Positions 24,609 through 33,447 of a stretch of 64,000 nucleotides of DNA are shown here, one piece after another. Source of the DNA: Alloacidobacterium dinghuense (GTDB taxonomy: Bacteria; Acidobacteriota; Terriglobia; Terriglobales; Acidobacteriaceae); NCBI RefSeq assembly GCF_014274465.1, contig NZ_CP060394.1, positions 4,774,001 to 4,838,000 of the forward strand, read 5' to 3'. Within the stretch, counting starts at the first letter, position 1, and each line of letters begins with the position of its first letter. A program made the translations under genes and the position numbers. The notes below the pieces were generated by a model. It saw nothing but the letters and a program-made list of their open reading frames with translations. It was not told where the DNA came from and did no database searches.

Positions 24609-25399
24609 CCCACCAGGACCGCGCCGCCATTCACATTGACGATCTCGCCGCTCATAAAGCCTGCAAACGGCGTGCAGAGAAACAAAATCGGTCCGGCAAT
24701 CTCACGCGGAGTCGCCACGCGCCCCAGCGGAATCGCGCCGAAGATCTTCTTGCTGGTGACCGGATCACGCAGCGCAGGCGCCGACATATCCGTTGCCACC
24801 CAGCCGGGAGCCACGCAGTTTACATAGATCCCTTCACCTGCCAGTTCGCTCGACAGACTCTTCGTAAGACTGATCACCGCACCCTTCGTCACCGCATAGT
24901 CCGCGTGGAAAGCCTCGCCGCGCTGTCCCGCCGTCGAGCTGACGAAAACAATATATCCAGCAGCGGACCCATTCGCAGAGCGCCCCTGCCTCTGCATCTG
25001 CGCCACCGCAGCCTGCGCCAGACCGAAAACACTATCCAGATTCACGCCGAGCGTCTGCCGCCACTGCGCGTCGGGCATGGAGGCGATCGGCATGTCCTCT
25101 GGTGGCCAGACCCCATGGTTCACCACCAGGCAATCCAACCGGCCGAAGGCATCAACTACGCGACCAACCAGGGCGCGTCCATCTTCGGGAGAGGACAACT
25201 CCTGCTCAATCCCAACACAATGCTCTGAACCGCCGCACTCACTTGCCAGTTCTCCGGCCTGCTTCCACGCCGCGCGATAGTTAAACGCCACCTTCGCGCC
25301 TGCTTCACGAAACAGGCGCACGCACTCCGCGCCGATGCCCCGCGAGCCCCCGGTAATCAACGCAACCTTACCTTCCAATGACAACGTTACACCGCTCAT
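24605..25399 (-). CDS. SDR-family oxidoreductase (FabG-like)
   Basis: A 264-residue classical short-chain dehydrogenase. Cofactor motif TGGSRGIG (16-23), catalytic Ser154/155, Tyr168 and Lys172 (VFVSST...YAVTK), and the late motif PGWVATDM are all present. The structural NNAG motif reads VNHG. The residues after strand 2 (FNYRAAWKQ) suggest NADPH preference. Such enzymes reduce 3-oxoacyl-ACP or small ketones; the substrate cannot be named. It is followed, with a 4-nt overlap, by the LolA-like gene. Confidence 0.88.
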   Translation of the reverse strand: MSGVTLSLEGKVALITGGSRGIGAECVRLFREAGAKVAFNYRAAWKQAGELASECGGSEHCVGIEQELSSPEDGRALVGRVVDAFGRLDCLVVNHGVWPPEDMPIASMPDAQWRQTLGVNLDSVFGLAQAAVAQMQRQGRSANGSAAGYIVFVSSTAGQRGEAFHADYAVTKGAVISLTKSLSSELAGEGIYVNCVAPGWVATDMSAPALRDPVTSKKIFGAIPLGRVATPREIAGPILFLCTPFAGFMSGEIVNVNGGAVLVG

Positions 25400-25585
25400 C
25401 TTCCGACCCTAACCGAGCGCGGCAAAGCAAGCAAGAAGCGGTGAAACAAACCCTTGCCGCCCACTCCTCTGGGGACTATCATGACCCTGCTTTCGCCACG
25501 GACGCCTCTTCTGTCCGCTCCGGCTTCCATACTCCAGCACGATCAGCTCAGCTCCGTGGCCATCACCGACAAGGAGGGTATTCCC

Positions 25586-26668
25586 ATGTCCACCGCCGTA
25601 TCGCCAGTACGTCCGCTCGACCCTGACAAGCTCCAGCACCTTCTTCACCAGGCTGTCGTCGATATGGGCGCAGCCATGCAATCCACGCTCATCCTCATTG
25701 GTGACCGCCTCGGACTCTACCGCGCCATGGGCGATTGCCAGCCTGTAAGCGCCGCAGAACTCGCCCGCCGCACCAGCACCAATGAACGCTACGTGCGTGA
25801 GTGGCTCAACGCCAACGCCGCAGGCAATTACGTTGAATACAACCCGGCGACGGATACCTACGCAATGACGCCCGAGCAGTCCTTTGCCCTCGCGCAGGAC
25901 GACACCGCCGTTCATCTGCCCGGCTTCTATCACATGCTCGCCTCCTGCATGAAAGACGAAGAAAAACTCACCGAGGTCTTCCGCACCGGAAAAGGCTTCG
26001 GCTGGCACGAGCACGAAAAAGGACTTTTCGAAGGCTGCGAACGCTTCTTCCGCCCCGGCTATCTCGCCAATCTCACCACCAGCTGGATTCCCGCGCTCGA
26101 AGGCGTCGAAGACAAACTCAAGAACGGCGCTCGTGTAGCCGACATCGGCTGCGGCCACGGCGCATCCACGCTGCTCATGGCGCAGACTTATCCCAAGTCC
26201 GAGTTCTTCGGATTCGACTATCACGACAAGTCAATTGAGCAGGCAAACAAGAAGGCGCAAGCTGGCGGTGTCGACAACCGGGTTCACTTCGATGTCGCAC
26301 CAGCAAAGGCCTTCCCCGGAAAAGACTACGACTTCGTCGCCTGCTTCGATTGCCTGCACGACATGGGCGACCCCGCAGGAGCCGCTACCCACGTGCGCAA
26401 ATCATTGTCCAGCAATGGCACCTGGATGATCGTAGAGCCGATGGCTGGCGATGACATCACTTCCAATCTCAACCCAGTCGGCCGCATCTACTATTCCGCC
26501 TCCGCCATCGTCTGCGTCCCCGCTTCGCGCTCACAGGAGGTAGGTCTAGGACTAGGCGCGCAAGCCGGAGAAAAACGCATTCGCAACGTAGTGACCCAGG
26601 GAGGATTCACTCACTTCCGCCGCGCGACAGAGACACCATTCAACATGGTCTTTGAAGCGCGACCATAA
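25586..26668 (+). CDS. SAM-dependent methyltransferase with N-terminal winged helix (Rv2258c-like)
   Basis: A 360-residue protein. The ATG at 25586 follows AAGGAGGG; an upstream in-frame ATG at 25454 lacks such a site. Residues 20-90 form a winged-helix-like dimerisation domain (LGDRLGLYRAMGD, then TSTNERYVREWLNANAAGNY). The methyltransferase core starts at about 170 with VADIGCGHGASTLLMAQ (SAM loop), then FFGFDYHDKSIEQA, FVACFDCLHDMGDP, and ends GGFTHFRRATETPFNMVFEARP. This matches the Rv2258c-like family of small-molecule methyltransferases. The substrate is unknown. It stands alone, with dispersed repeats directly downstream. Confidence 0.87.
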   Translation: MSTAVSPVRPLDPDKLQHLLHQAVVDMGAAMQSTLILIGDRLGLYRAMGDCQPVSAAELARRTSTNERYVREWLNANAAGNYVEYNPATDTYAMTPEQSFALAQDDTAVHLPGFYHMLASCMKDEEKLTEVFRTGKGFGWHEHEKGLFEGCERFFRPGYLANLTTSWIPALEGVEDKLKNGARVADIGCGHGASTLLMAQTYPKSEFFGFDYHDKSIEQANKKAQAGGVDNRVHFDVAPAKAFPGKDYDFVACFDCLHDMGDPAGAATHVRKSLSSNGTWMIVEPMAGDDITSNLNPVGRIYYSASAIVCVPASRSQEVGLGLGAQAGEKRIRNVVTQGGFTHFRRATETPFNMVFEARP

Positions 26669-26693
26669 CATCGAGCCGTTTTTCGCGGAAAAG

Positions 26694-26802
26694 CTGTCAT
26701 CCTGACCCCTGAGCTGCACGAAGGGGAGGATCTGCTTTTCGCCAGCGATCAGCAGGCAAACGAGTGCCCCATCCTTGCGGAGCAAGGGTGGGAAAGCACA
26801 AC
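26694..26802 (+). repeat. Dispersed repeat family A, copy 4
   Basis: Same block order as the copies near the sigma gene; hairpin CCCATCCTTGC / GCAAGGGTGGG. It sits 26 nt after the methyltransferase stop. Confidence 0.85.
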
Positions 26803-26814
26803 ACAAACCCAGCC

Positions 26815-26855
26815 GTCATTCTGACGAGCCAACAGGAGGAAGAATCTCAGCGATT
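26815..26855 (+). repeat. Short dispersed repeat family B, copy 1
   Basis: gtcattctgacgag then gaagaatctcagcgat. It resembles the opening half of repeat A and recurs at 38175. Confidence 0.65.
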
Positions 26856-26889
26856 CGGACGAGACGAAGTCACTGAGCATGACACAAAC

Positions 26890-27324
26890 TCAACGCCGCT
26901 TCTTCTGTGAAGCCAGCAACTTCTTTCTCTCCGCAATCAACTTGCGCCGCTGCGCCGCAGGCATAGCGAGTACATCCTTCGTCCGCTTGGGCAGCTTGGC
27001 AAAGACAAGCTCATACGCACGTGTCAGCAATGCCTCCAGTTCACGCTGTGGCAGCGCATCCCATCGCTCCAGGCACACCCAGAAAATCCGCGCCATATAT
27101 GGAGCCGGAATGACACCCTCATTCTCCAGCAGCTCGTTATACCGATCGGCACCGGCATGAAATGACAACACGCCTTTCCCCATGCCGCTGAGACTTGCCA
27201 GCGCGAACATCTTTCCGCCAATCGCCTTGTCCCCAGCCCAGAAGACAAGGTTGTCGCCCCACTGCATCGTCTCCTCAACGTGCGGCAGCTTCAGTAAAAA
27301 TTCACGCACCCGTTCCACATCCAT
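26890..27324 (-). CDS. MmcQ/YjbR-family protein
   Basis: A 144-residue protein of the MmcQ/YjbR (CyaY-like fold) family. Landmarks are MDVERVREFLLKLPHVEETMQWGDNLVFW at the N terminus and VIPAPYMARIFWVCLERWDALP, LLTRAYELVFAKLPKR later. Family members are described as double-wing DNA-binding proteins, but the function is unsettled. The very basic end (RKLLASQKKRR) would fit nucleic-acid binding. The ATG at 27324 is preceded by CATAAT 8 nt upstream and no ribosome site, so the mRNA may be leaderless. It is divergent from tyrS. Confidence 0.85.
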   Translation of the reverse strand: MDVERVREFLLKLPHVEETMQWGDNLVFWAGDKAIGGKMFALASLSGMGKGVLSFHAGADRYNELLENEGVIPAPYMARIFWVCLERWDALPQRELEALLTRAYELVFAKLPKRTKDVLAMPAAQRRKLIAERKKLLASQKKRR

Positions 27325-27431
27325 AGCTAACCATTATGGCTGACTCGCTTTACGGCGAAGCCGCGCTGACCGGAGTTTTGCTGACCGCCTCTTAGCTGAC
27401 CGGACCATCGCTATCTATACTGAATAAAGCA

Positions 27432-28709
27432 ATGGCACAATTTCTTCCTGTAGACGAGCAACTAGACCTGCTCCAAAAAGGAGCGGCAGAGATCATTCGC
27501 GTCTCGGACCTTCGCGAGCGCCTCGAAAAATCACGGCAGACTGGCACGCCCCTGCGCGTCAAAGCGGGATTCGATCCGACCGCGCCCGACCTGCATCTCG
27601 GCCACACCGTCCTGATGCGCAAGCTCAAACACTTTCAGGATCTCGGCCACCAGGTCATCTTCCTCGTCGGCGATTTCACCTCGCTCATCGGCGACCCCAC
27701 AGGCCGCTCCGCAACGCGCAAGCCGCTGACGCGTGAACAGATTGACGAGAACGCGAAGACCTATACCAATCAGGTCTTCCGCATCCTCGACCGCGACAAG
27801 ACCGAAGTGCGCTTCAACTCCGAGTGGCTCGACAAGCTGGGCTTCGAAGGCGTCATTCGCCTCGCAGCAAAGTTCACCGTCTCGCAGATGCTTGAGCGCG
27901 ACGAGTTCCACAAGCGCTTTCAGGAAGAGCAGCCCATCGCGCTGCACGAACTCCTCTACCCCATCATGCAGGGCTACGACTCGGTCGCTCTCGAGGCGGA
28001 CGTTGAGTTAGGCGGCACCGACCAGAAGTTTAACCTGCTCGCCGGCCGCGAACTGCAGCGCGACTTCAACCAGCAACCGCAGATCGTGCTGATGACCCCG
28101 ATCATCGAAGGACTCGACGGCGTACAGAAGATGTCGAAGTCATTGAACAACGCCATCGGCATCCACGAGCCGCCGCAGGAGATGTACGGCAAGCTCATGT
28201 CGATCAACGACGAGCTGATGTGGCGCTACTGGACGCTCCTCACCGACCTGCGCCAATCCGAGATCGACAAGATGCAAGCTGACGTTGCCAGCGGGACGCT
28301 GCACCCGATGGAAGCCAAGAAGTTACTGGCCCGCACTATTGTCGGTGGATTTTACTCGGAAGAGGCCGCGAAGCAAGCCGACGAGAACTGGGCGAGACTC
28401 TTCCAGCAAAAAGATACAGCGGCAGTTACAGAAGAAGAGTCGGTTGATTTGAAACAAATCGCAGTGGCCGATGCTGCCCACATTGAACGCGCAGTGCAGG
28501 ACCCGTCCGTCGAAATTCGCGTCAATGTCGCCAAACTTCTTGTCGCACTCGGGATGAAATCATCGCGCACCGAAGCCGAAAAGCAGGTCGCGGCCGGAGT
28601 CAACATCGACGGCACAACCACAACGGAGAAATTTCTTGATCTACCCAGACGGCCCGTACGCATTCCTGTTCGCGTAGGCAAGAAAGCGAAAATAGCTGTC
28701 ATCGAATAA
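27432..28709 (+). CDS. tyrS: Tyrosyl-tRNA synthetase
   Basis: A full-length 425-residue class I synthetase. The HIGH-like motif [13 protein letters not shown], the tyrosine-binding region [28 protein letters not shown] and the KMSKS motif ([11 protein letters not shown]) are present. The C-terminal S4-like RNA-binding domain runs from about 355 ([32 protein letters not shown]-like). The enzyme charges tRNA-Tyr. TATACT (27416-27421) ends 10 nt before the ATG and there is no Shine-Dalgarno, so the transcript could start almost at the start codon. No T-box leader is present. Confidence 0.97.
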   Translation: MAQFLPVDEQLDLLQKGAAEIIRVSDLRERLEKSRQTGTPLRVKAGFDPTAPDLHLGHTVLMRKLKHFQDLGHQVIFLVGDFTSLIGDPTGRSATRKPLTREQIDENAKTYTNQVFRILDRDKTEVRFNSEWLDKLGFEGVIRLAAKFTVSQMLERDEFHKRFQEEQPIALHELLYPIMQGYDSVALEADVELGGTDQKFNLLAGRELQRDFNQQPQIVLMTPIIEGLDGVQKMSKSLNNAIGIHEPPQEMYGKLMSINDELMWRYWTLLTDLRQSEIDKMQADVASGTLHPMEAKKLLARTIVGGFYSEEAAKQADENWARLFQQKDTAAVTEEESVDLKQIAVADAAHIERAVQDPSVEIRVNVAKLLVALGMKSSRTEAEKQVAAGVNIDGTTTTEKFLDLPRRPVRIPVRVGKKAKIAVIE

Positions 28710-28745
28710 GCGAGGGTTTATCATCTCACCTACAGAGAAATTCCT

Positions 28746-29264
28746 ATGGCAACTGCGGCGAGACTTCCTGTAACTCCTGAAGAATATCTCGGAACCAGCT
28801 ACAAGCCGGATTGCGACTTCGTTGACGGTGAACTTCAGGAGCGGAATGTGGGAGAAGGGCAACACGCGTTGTTCCAGATGGCGGTCATCCTCTGGTTCGG
28901 TAAGCACATGGAGCAATGGCGCCTCTATCCACTGCCGGAAATGCGAATTGAGGTAAGCTCCTCCCGCTTTCGTGTGGCAGACATCTGTGTGGTGCAGGGT
29001 CCCCCGCCCATGGGGGTGCTCGATCAGCCTCCGTTGATCGTCATCGAGATACTCTCACCGGAAGACCGTGTGCATCGCTACAAGGAGCGCATCGAAGACT
29101 ATCGCCGTATGGGAATTTCCAATATTTGGGTGATTGATCCCCTTACTTCCGACGGCTTTGATTGCTCCACCGGCAACTGGAACCAGACAGAAGTATTTCG
29201 CGTTAACGGCGCCGAGATTTACATGCCCGTGCGTGAACTCATCGTCAAGCAGGAAGCAAATTAA
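28746..29264 (+). CDS. Uma2-family (DUF820) PD-(D/E)xK nuclease-like protein
   Basis: A 172-residue protein. The family pattern is clear: TPEEYLGTSYKPDCDFVDGEL, the acidic VADICVV, the core VIEILSPEDRVHRYKERIEDYRRMGI with the Glu and Lys of the PD-ExK site, and IWVIDP. Uma2 proteins are abundant in cyanobacteria and acidobacteria as dispersed putative endonucleases, and their role is unknown. It follows tyrS after 36 nt with TTCCT before the ATG, so it may be co-transcribed or have its own start. Confidence 0.88.
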   Translation: MATAARLPVTPEEYLGTSYKPDCDFVDGELQERNVGEGQHALFQMAVILWFGKHMEQWRLYPLPEMRIEVSSSRFRVADICVVQGPPPMGVLDQPPLIVIEILSPEDRVHRYKERIEDYRRMGISNIWVIDPLTSDGFDCSTGNWNQTEVFRVNGAEIYMPVRELIVKQEAN

Positions 29265-29272
29265 GCCAGCAT

Positions 29273-30478
29273 CTACTTTCTGAAATACCGCGGCTCTCGC
29301 TCATCCGTCCAAGGATCATACCCCGCCGCAAACCGCATCCGTGCCGTCGTCGAAGGATGACTGTACGTCCACCATTCCACAAACCGGTTTGGCGACGGAT
29401 TGTCTAGCCAAACCTCTCCGAGACGCTGAAAATCCTGCGTCGCCACTCGTTGCGGGTCGGCGACGAGCCCATGAATCACTTCCTGCCCATACACATCAGC
29501 CTGGTGCTCGACCACGCGGCTGAAAGCATTCGCCATCGGCTCAGAAACGAAACTCAGCACAGTCATCATCAGCAGAACCAAACCCACAGATGCCCAGTCC
29601 TCAACGGAACGAATACGCCACGCATCTCCGCGGCATTTCACCAGCCACCGCAGCAGCTGAAATGCAATCCAGTAGAAGACAAAAATCAGCCCAGCCGAAA
29701 AAATCAGCCCCCTCACGATATGGCGCAGCACATAGTGACCCTGCTCATGCCCGTAGATAAAAAGAATCTCATCCGTCGAGGCCAGCTCCAGCGCCGTATC
29801 CCAAACCACGATGCGCTTCGAGGCGCCGAAGCCGGTCACATAGGCATTCACGCCGGTCGACTTCGTGCTTGCATCCATCAAAAACATCCGTGACGGCGGA
29901 ATATCGATCCCACCCCGGGCAACTACCTTCTCCAGTTGTGCAACAAGCGCCGGATCGCTCTTTTCCAGCGGAGAAAAATGATTGAAGAGCGGGTCGATGA
30001 AGATCGGCACCGCGTAGATTCCGACAACCACCCCTGGCATCGTGATTAACCAGAACCAAAGCCACCAGTGCCGCTGCGAGTGTCGCATCAATGCGTAAAG
30101 ACAGCTCAGAGCAAGCGTGCCCAGCAGCAGCATAAGGAGCGATTCCAATGCCCAATCGCCGAACCAGTCAACCCAGCGTTGTATCGACAGTCCATAGTGC
30201 AACGAAACGGCATGCGATATTGCCTCTGCCGGCAGACCGATCAACAAGAGCACGGTCACCCAGATCGGAGCCACGATAAAACCCTGCAGCCATGCTTTCT
30301 GTGTGAGCGACGCAGCCCATTCGCGAATTCGTTCACCCAGGCGCAAGCGCACCAGCAGCCATAAGATCATCACTGTCCACGCCACGTCGCCAAAATGCAG
30401 CGCCGTGTGCCAACGACTTAGATGAATCGCCTTTTCCAGTTTGTCAGGAGGAAGCGTGTAAACAGATTCGATGAACAT
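29273..30478 (-). CDS. M48-family zinc metallopeptidase (Ste24-like)
   Basis: A 401-residue integral membrane protease. Hydrophobic segments lie at about 30-47, 65-88, 108-132, 140-162, 255-280 and 297-312. The zinc site is His244-Glu-Gln-Gly-His248 (YGHEQGHYV) with the third ligand Glu324 (RVVEHQADVYG). The preceding region KSTGVNAYVTGFGASKRIVVWDT is typical of the Ste24/CAAX-prenyl-protease-1 branch, which in bacteria acts in membrane protein quality control. Human ZMPSTE24 and yeast Ste24 are the reference enzymes. It is convergent with the Uma2 gene (8 nt apart). Confidence 0.92.
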   Translation of the reverse strand: MFIESVYTLPPDKLEKAIHLSRWHTALHFGDVAWTVMILWLLVRLRLGERIREWAASLTQKAWLQGFIVAPIWVTVLLLIGLPAEAISHAVSLHYGLSIQRWVDWFGDWALESLLMLLLGTLALSCLYALMRHSQRHWWLWFWLITMPGVVVGIYAVPIFIDPLFNHFSPLEKSDPALVAQLEKVVARGGIDIPPSRMFLMDASTKSTGVNAYVTGFGASKRIVVWDTALELASTDEILFIYGHEQGHYVLRHIVRGLIFSAGLIFVFYWIAFQLLRWLVKCRGDAWRIRSVEDWASVGLVLLMMTVLSFVSEPMANAFSRVVEHQADVYGQEVIHGLVADPQRVATQDFQRLGEVWLDNPSPNRFVEWWTYSHPSTTARMRFAAGYDPWTDEREPRYFRK

Positions 30479-30524
30479 GCTTTAGAGGCTGACTTGCTGA
30501 CTCGCTAGCGCTAACTCGTTGAAT

Positions 30525-31313
30525 TCAATCAAGCCGCACCAGATAGGCCTCGCCTTCCTCGGGCTTCAGTTCCTTGGCAATTTCCACAGCGCGGTCCTTG
30601 TCGTCATTCATTGGACGAATCCTTACCCAATGCCCGGTCGGCCCGGTAAATTCAATCACGTTGGCGGTGTGGTATTTCCGCTCCAGGTGCTCTTCAAGCT
30701 TCACCGCTTCTTTTTCTTTGCTGAATGCGCCTATCTGCACACACCACCGGCCACCCTCGTCGATCGGCTTTGGGGCTTCGTACACATCGATGCGCACCTG
30801 TGCCGTCCCCGGCCGCCACACACCAACGATCTTGGCTGAAGCCACAGAAAGATCGAGCACGCGATCCGGCACAAACGGCCCGCGATCCGTGATCCGCATT
30901 ACCGCCGCCTGTCCCGTCTGCAAATTCGTTACGCGCACGAGCGATCCCATCGGCAGCGTGCGGTGCGCAGCCGACATCGCATTCTGATCGAAAATCTGCC
31001 CATTCGCTCCGCGATGATTGTGATACGGCGGTCCATACCAGCTCGCCATGCCTGTTTCTGAATAAATCGGAGTGTGCGATTCTACGAATGTCTCGTCCGC
31101 CGTCTCCTCCGTGGAAGGTGTTGGTGGGTTGGTGACAGGTGGAACCGATGACGGAGCCTGCGCCACGCTGGGCGCCGGAGCATGGATCGCCGGTGGCGGC
31201 GGAGGTGGAGGAGCATACACTGCCTGCTGTTTGTGTCCGCAGCCAACGATCAAGGCAATCCCTGCAGAGGCCGCACACCCAATCAGCTTCTTTCTGCCGC
31301 TCACCCGCTCCAC
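30525..31313 (-). CDS. rlpA: RlpA-like septal lytic transglycosylase with SPOR domain
   Basis: A 262-residue protein starting with a GTG at 31313 that overlaps the stop of the preceding small gene by one base. It is a probable lipoprotein (lipobox IVGC at about residue 25). A Pro-rich linker follows (PPPPPPPAIHAPAPS), then the double-psi beta-barrel of RlpA (about 85-180): GMASWYGPPYHNHRGANGQIF, MSAAHRTLPMGSLVRVTN and MRITDRGPF with the catalytic-type Asp. A SPOR domain closes the protein (about 188-262, WCVQIGAFSKEKEAVKLEEH), which binds denuded glycan at the division septum. The enzyme cleaves peptide-free glycan strands during cell separation. Confidence 0.9.
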   Translation of the reverse strand: MERVSGRKKLIGCAASAGIALIVGCGHKQQAVYAPPPPPPPAIHAPAPSVAQAPSSVPPVTNPPTPSTEETADETFVESHTPIYSETGMASWYGPPYHNHRGANGQIFDQNAMSAAHRTLPMGSLVRVTNLQTGQAAVMRITDRGPFVPDRVLDLSVASAKIVGVWRPGTAQVRIDVYEAPKPIDEGGRWCVQIGAFSKEKEAVKLEEHLERKYHTANVIEFTGPTGHWVRIRPMNDDKDRAVEIAKELKPEEGEAYLVRLD

Positions 31314-31522
31314 TATTTCCGCTCCATATGATCCGCAAGCTTCCGCAGTTGATCAGCCGCAATCCGCAACGCTTCCGATGAGTTCTGCCTCACCTTCGGC
31401 ACTACTTCGTCGTTCAGATACGTAATCACCTTGCGCACTTCTTCTTCCATGCGCGGGCTCGCATTGTTGATACGTTCATCGACTTTGCGCCCAAACTCTT
31501 CAAACGGGTTATTGCCTGCCAT
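31313..31522 (-). CDS. Small conserved-looking helical protein upstream of rlpA
   Basis: A 69-residue protein from the ATG at 31522; 21 further upstream codons are open but less protein-like. The sequence is helical and charged (ERINNASPRMEEEVRKVITYL, DQLRKLADHMERK), without a membrane segment. It resembles short acidobacterial proteins of unknown function. The stop TAG overlaps the GTG of rlpA (TAGTG), so translational coupling is likely. Confidence 0.65.
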   Translation of the reverse strand: MAGNNPFEEFGRKVDERINNASPRMEEEVRKVITYLNDEVVPKVRQNSSEALRIAADQLRKLADHMERK

Positions 31523-31704
31523 AGTTGCGCGCTCCTGCGTGCTGTAACCACTTTTAGTGTGCTTTTTGCGGAATGGCGAGGTCAACGGCTCTCCGGTAAC
31601 CGGGTGCCTAAGCCGTTACCCTTCAATGCGCATGCATCCAGGCGCTTTTTCGCATCATCCAATCGCTAAGCGATCAGAGATTAGGCAAGGAACGTTACCG
31701 ATTG

Positions 31705-32418
31705 ATGCCCCTTAAATACATCCTGTTCTCTATAAGTGTTGCGGTGCTTGTCCTTACCGGTATTCCCGCTTTCGCGCAACAGAACGCTATGCCCGATGCA
31801 CCAAAACCGAGCGACCCGGTAAACAACACTCCTGCCGCGGTCGAAAAACGAAAATGGTCAGACATCGTCGAGCCGGGTGAGAAAGTTCCGCCCCTCTACG
31901 CGACAGACAAATTACTTTTCCCGATCCACGAAACGTTACGTGTCCCCGGCTGGTTCTCCGCATTCGCCTCTTCAGGATGGGAACAGCTTGTAGATGGAAA
32001 TCCTAAATACGGCGTCGATTCCGGAGCCTACAGCCAGCGCTTCGGAGCCGCAGCCATCCGCGATCTCAGCATGCGCACATTCTCTGACGGCGTCATGCCC
32101 GCGCTCTTGCATGAGGACCCCCGCTACTACCGCATGGCCACAGGCAGCATCTGGCATCGCGGCGTCTACGCGGCTGAACGCGTTCTCGTCGGCCAGCGCG
32201 ACTCCGGCGCCTCAGGGTTCAACACCTCCGTCGTCGTCGGTCACGGGATGGCCTCTGCCCTTACTATGGCCTATTACCCCGATAAGAGTGCGAACGCAAG
32301 AGTAGTGTTCACCACCTGGGGCCTTTCTCTGCTCGGCGAGGCAGGCGGCAATCTCTGGTCCGAATTCTGGCCCGATGGCCGCCAGAAGCTCTTCCGCCAC
32401 CACCAGAGAAATGATTAG
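31705..32418 (+). CDS. Secreted protein of unknown function, paralogue of the next gene
   Basis: A 237-residue exported protein from the ATG at 31705 (a TTG directly before it is also possible). Signal peptide 1-24 (ILFSISVAVLVLTGIPAFAQ). The mature protein has QQNAMPDAPKP, then helical sequence with the motif LLHEDPRYYRMA and the glycine-rich FNTSVVVGHGMASALTMAYYPD. The same layout (QQWLPDAPEP, AHQDPHYHRLP, GTALATDPINNFITEF) occurs in the following gene, so the two are paralogues. This type of protein is recurrent in acidobacteria and has no known function. An outer-membrane or periplasmic place is likely. Confidence 0.72.
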   Translation: MPLKYILFSISVAVLVLTGIPAFAQQNAMPDAPKPSDPVNNTPAAVEKRKWSDIVEPGEKVPPLYATDKLLFPIHETLRVPGWFSAFASSGWEQLVDGNPKYGVDSGAYSQRFGAAAIRDLSMRTFSDGVMPALLHEDPRYYRMATGSIWHRGVYAAERVLVGQRDSGASGFNTSVVVGHGMASALTMAYYPDKSANARVVFTTWGLSLLGEAGGNLWSEFWPDGRQKLFRHHQRND

Positions 32419-32514
32419 ACTTGATTTGTATTCTTGAAGTGAAAAATTTTCCTGCCGTGCGTCCAATCGGATATGCGGTCGCAGCCGCCCGGCGATAGGG
32501 GCAAATCTGTAACA

Positions 32515-33399
32515 ATGGGCAGTCACCAGCGCCGGGTCGGCAGGGCCGTCCTTCTTTTGCTCCTGATCGGTTGTGCCTGCCTTCAATCGCTGGCGCAGCA
32601 ATGGCTGCCCGATGCGCCAGAGCCATCCACCGAACTTGTCTTTTCGCCCGAGCCGGGCCAGAGTTTCCCGCCAGCCGCACCTGCGCCGCCAATGTCCAGT
32701 ATCAGTGTGCGATCCTTTCCCTCCGTGCAACCGGTCTGCGTCGACGTGCAATCGAAGGTCTCTGCCACGCCGCCCATGAGTTGCTCGCCCGCGCGAGATC
32801 CGTTTCAGCAAATGATCAACAACGCTGAACTGCATCCGCTGACGCCAAAACAGAAAGCCATCCTCGCCGGAAAAGATGTCATCGATCCCTTCAACCTTCT
32901 CACCATCGCCGGCGTCTCCGCCATCTCCGTTGCCTCGGACTCCCATTCCGCCTACGGCCCCGGCTTCGAAGGATGGGCCAAGCTATCCGGCGTGTCCATC
33001 ACCCAGGACATGACCAACGAGTTCTTCGGTACATTTCTTATCCCTTCCATCGCGCATCAGGACCCGCATTATCATCGTCTGCCCAATGCTTCTTACAAGC
33101 GCCGCATCGCGCACTGCATCTATCAGGTTGTCTGGACCCAGGGAGACAACGGCAAAGGCATGTTCAACTACGCCAACGTTGTCGGCGGAGCCGTTGAAGA
33201 GGCGATCAGCGACGCCTATGTTCCCTATCGCAATACAGGATGGTCCGCCGCAACCGCCCGCTACGGAACCGCTCTGGCCACCGATCCCATCAACAACTTC
33301 ATTACCGAGTTCGTTCCTGACCTCGCCCGCCACATCAACGTCCATGCCGTCCTTGTGCAGCGCCTCATCAACCGCGTAGCCATCGAAGAGGGCCAATAG
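32515..33399 (+). CDS. Secreted protein of unknown function, paralogue of the previous gene
   Basis: A 294-residue exported protein; ATG at 32515 is favoured because the signal peptide (RAVLLLLLIGCACLQSLAQ) follows directly, while an ATG at 32473 would add 14 residues. The mature protein opens QQWLPDAPEPS, has a Pro-rich stretch with three cysteines (about 60-95), and then the family core with IAHQDPHYHRLPNASYKRRI and NYANVVGGAVEEAISDAYVP. Function unknown. The order of the two paralogues followed by a glycosyltransferase gene suggests an envelope-related unit, which is inference. Confidence 0.72.
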   Translation: MGSHQRRVGRAVLLLLLIGCACLQSLAQQWLPDAPEPSTELVFSPEPGQSFPPAAPAPPMSSISVRSFPSVQPVCVDVQSKVSATPPMSCSPARDPFQQMINNAELHPLTPKQKAILAGKDVIDPFNLLTIAGVSAISVASDSHSAYGPGFEGWAKLSGVSITQDMTNEFFGTFLIPSIAHQDPHYHRLPNASYKRRIAHCIYQVVWTQGDNGKGMFNYANVVGGAVEEAISDAYVPYRNTGWSAATARYGTALATDPINNFITEFVPDLARHINVHAVLVQRLINRVAIEEGQ

Positions 33400-33447
33400 C
33401 AGAGCATTTACTTTGCATACGGGACGCTGCATATACACTCGCTGTGT

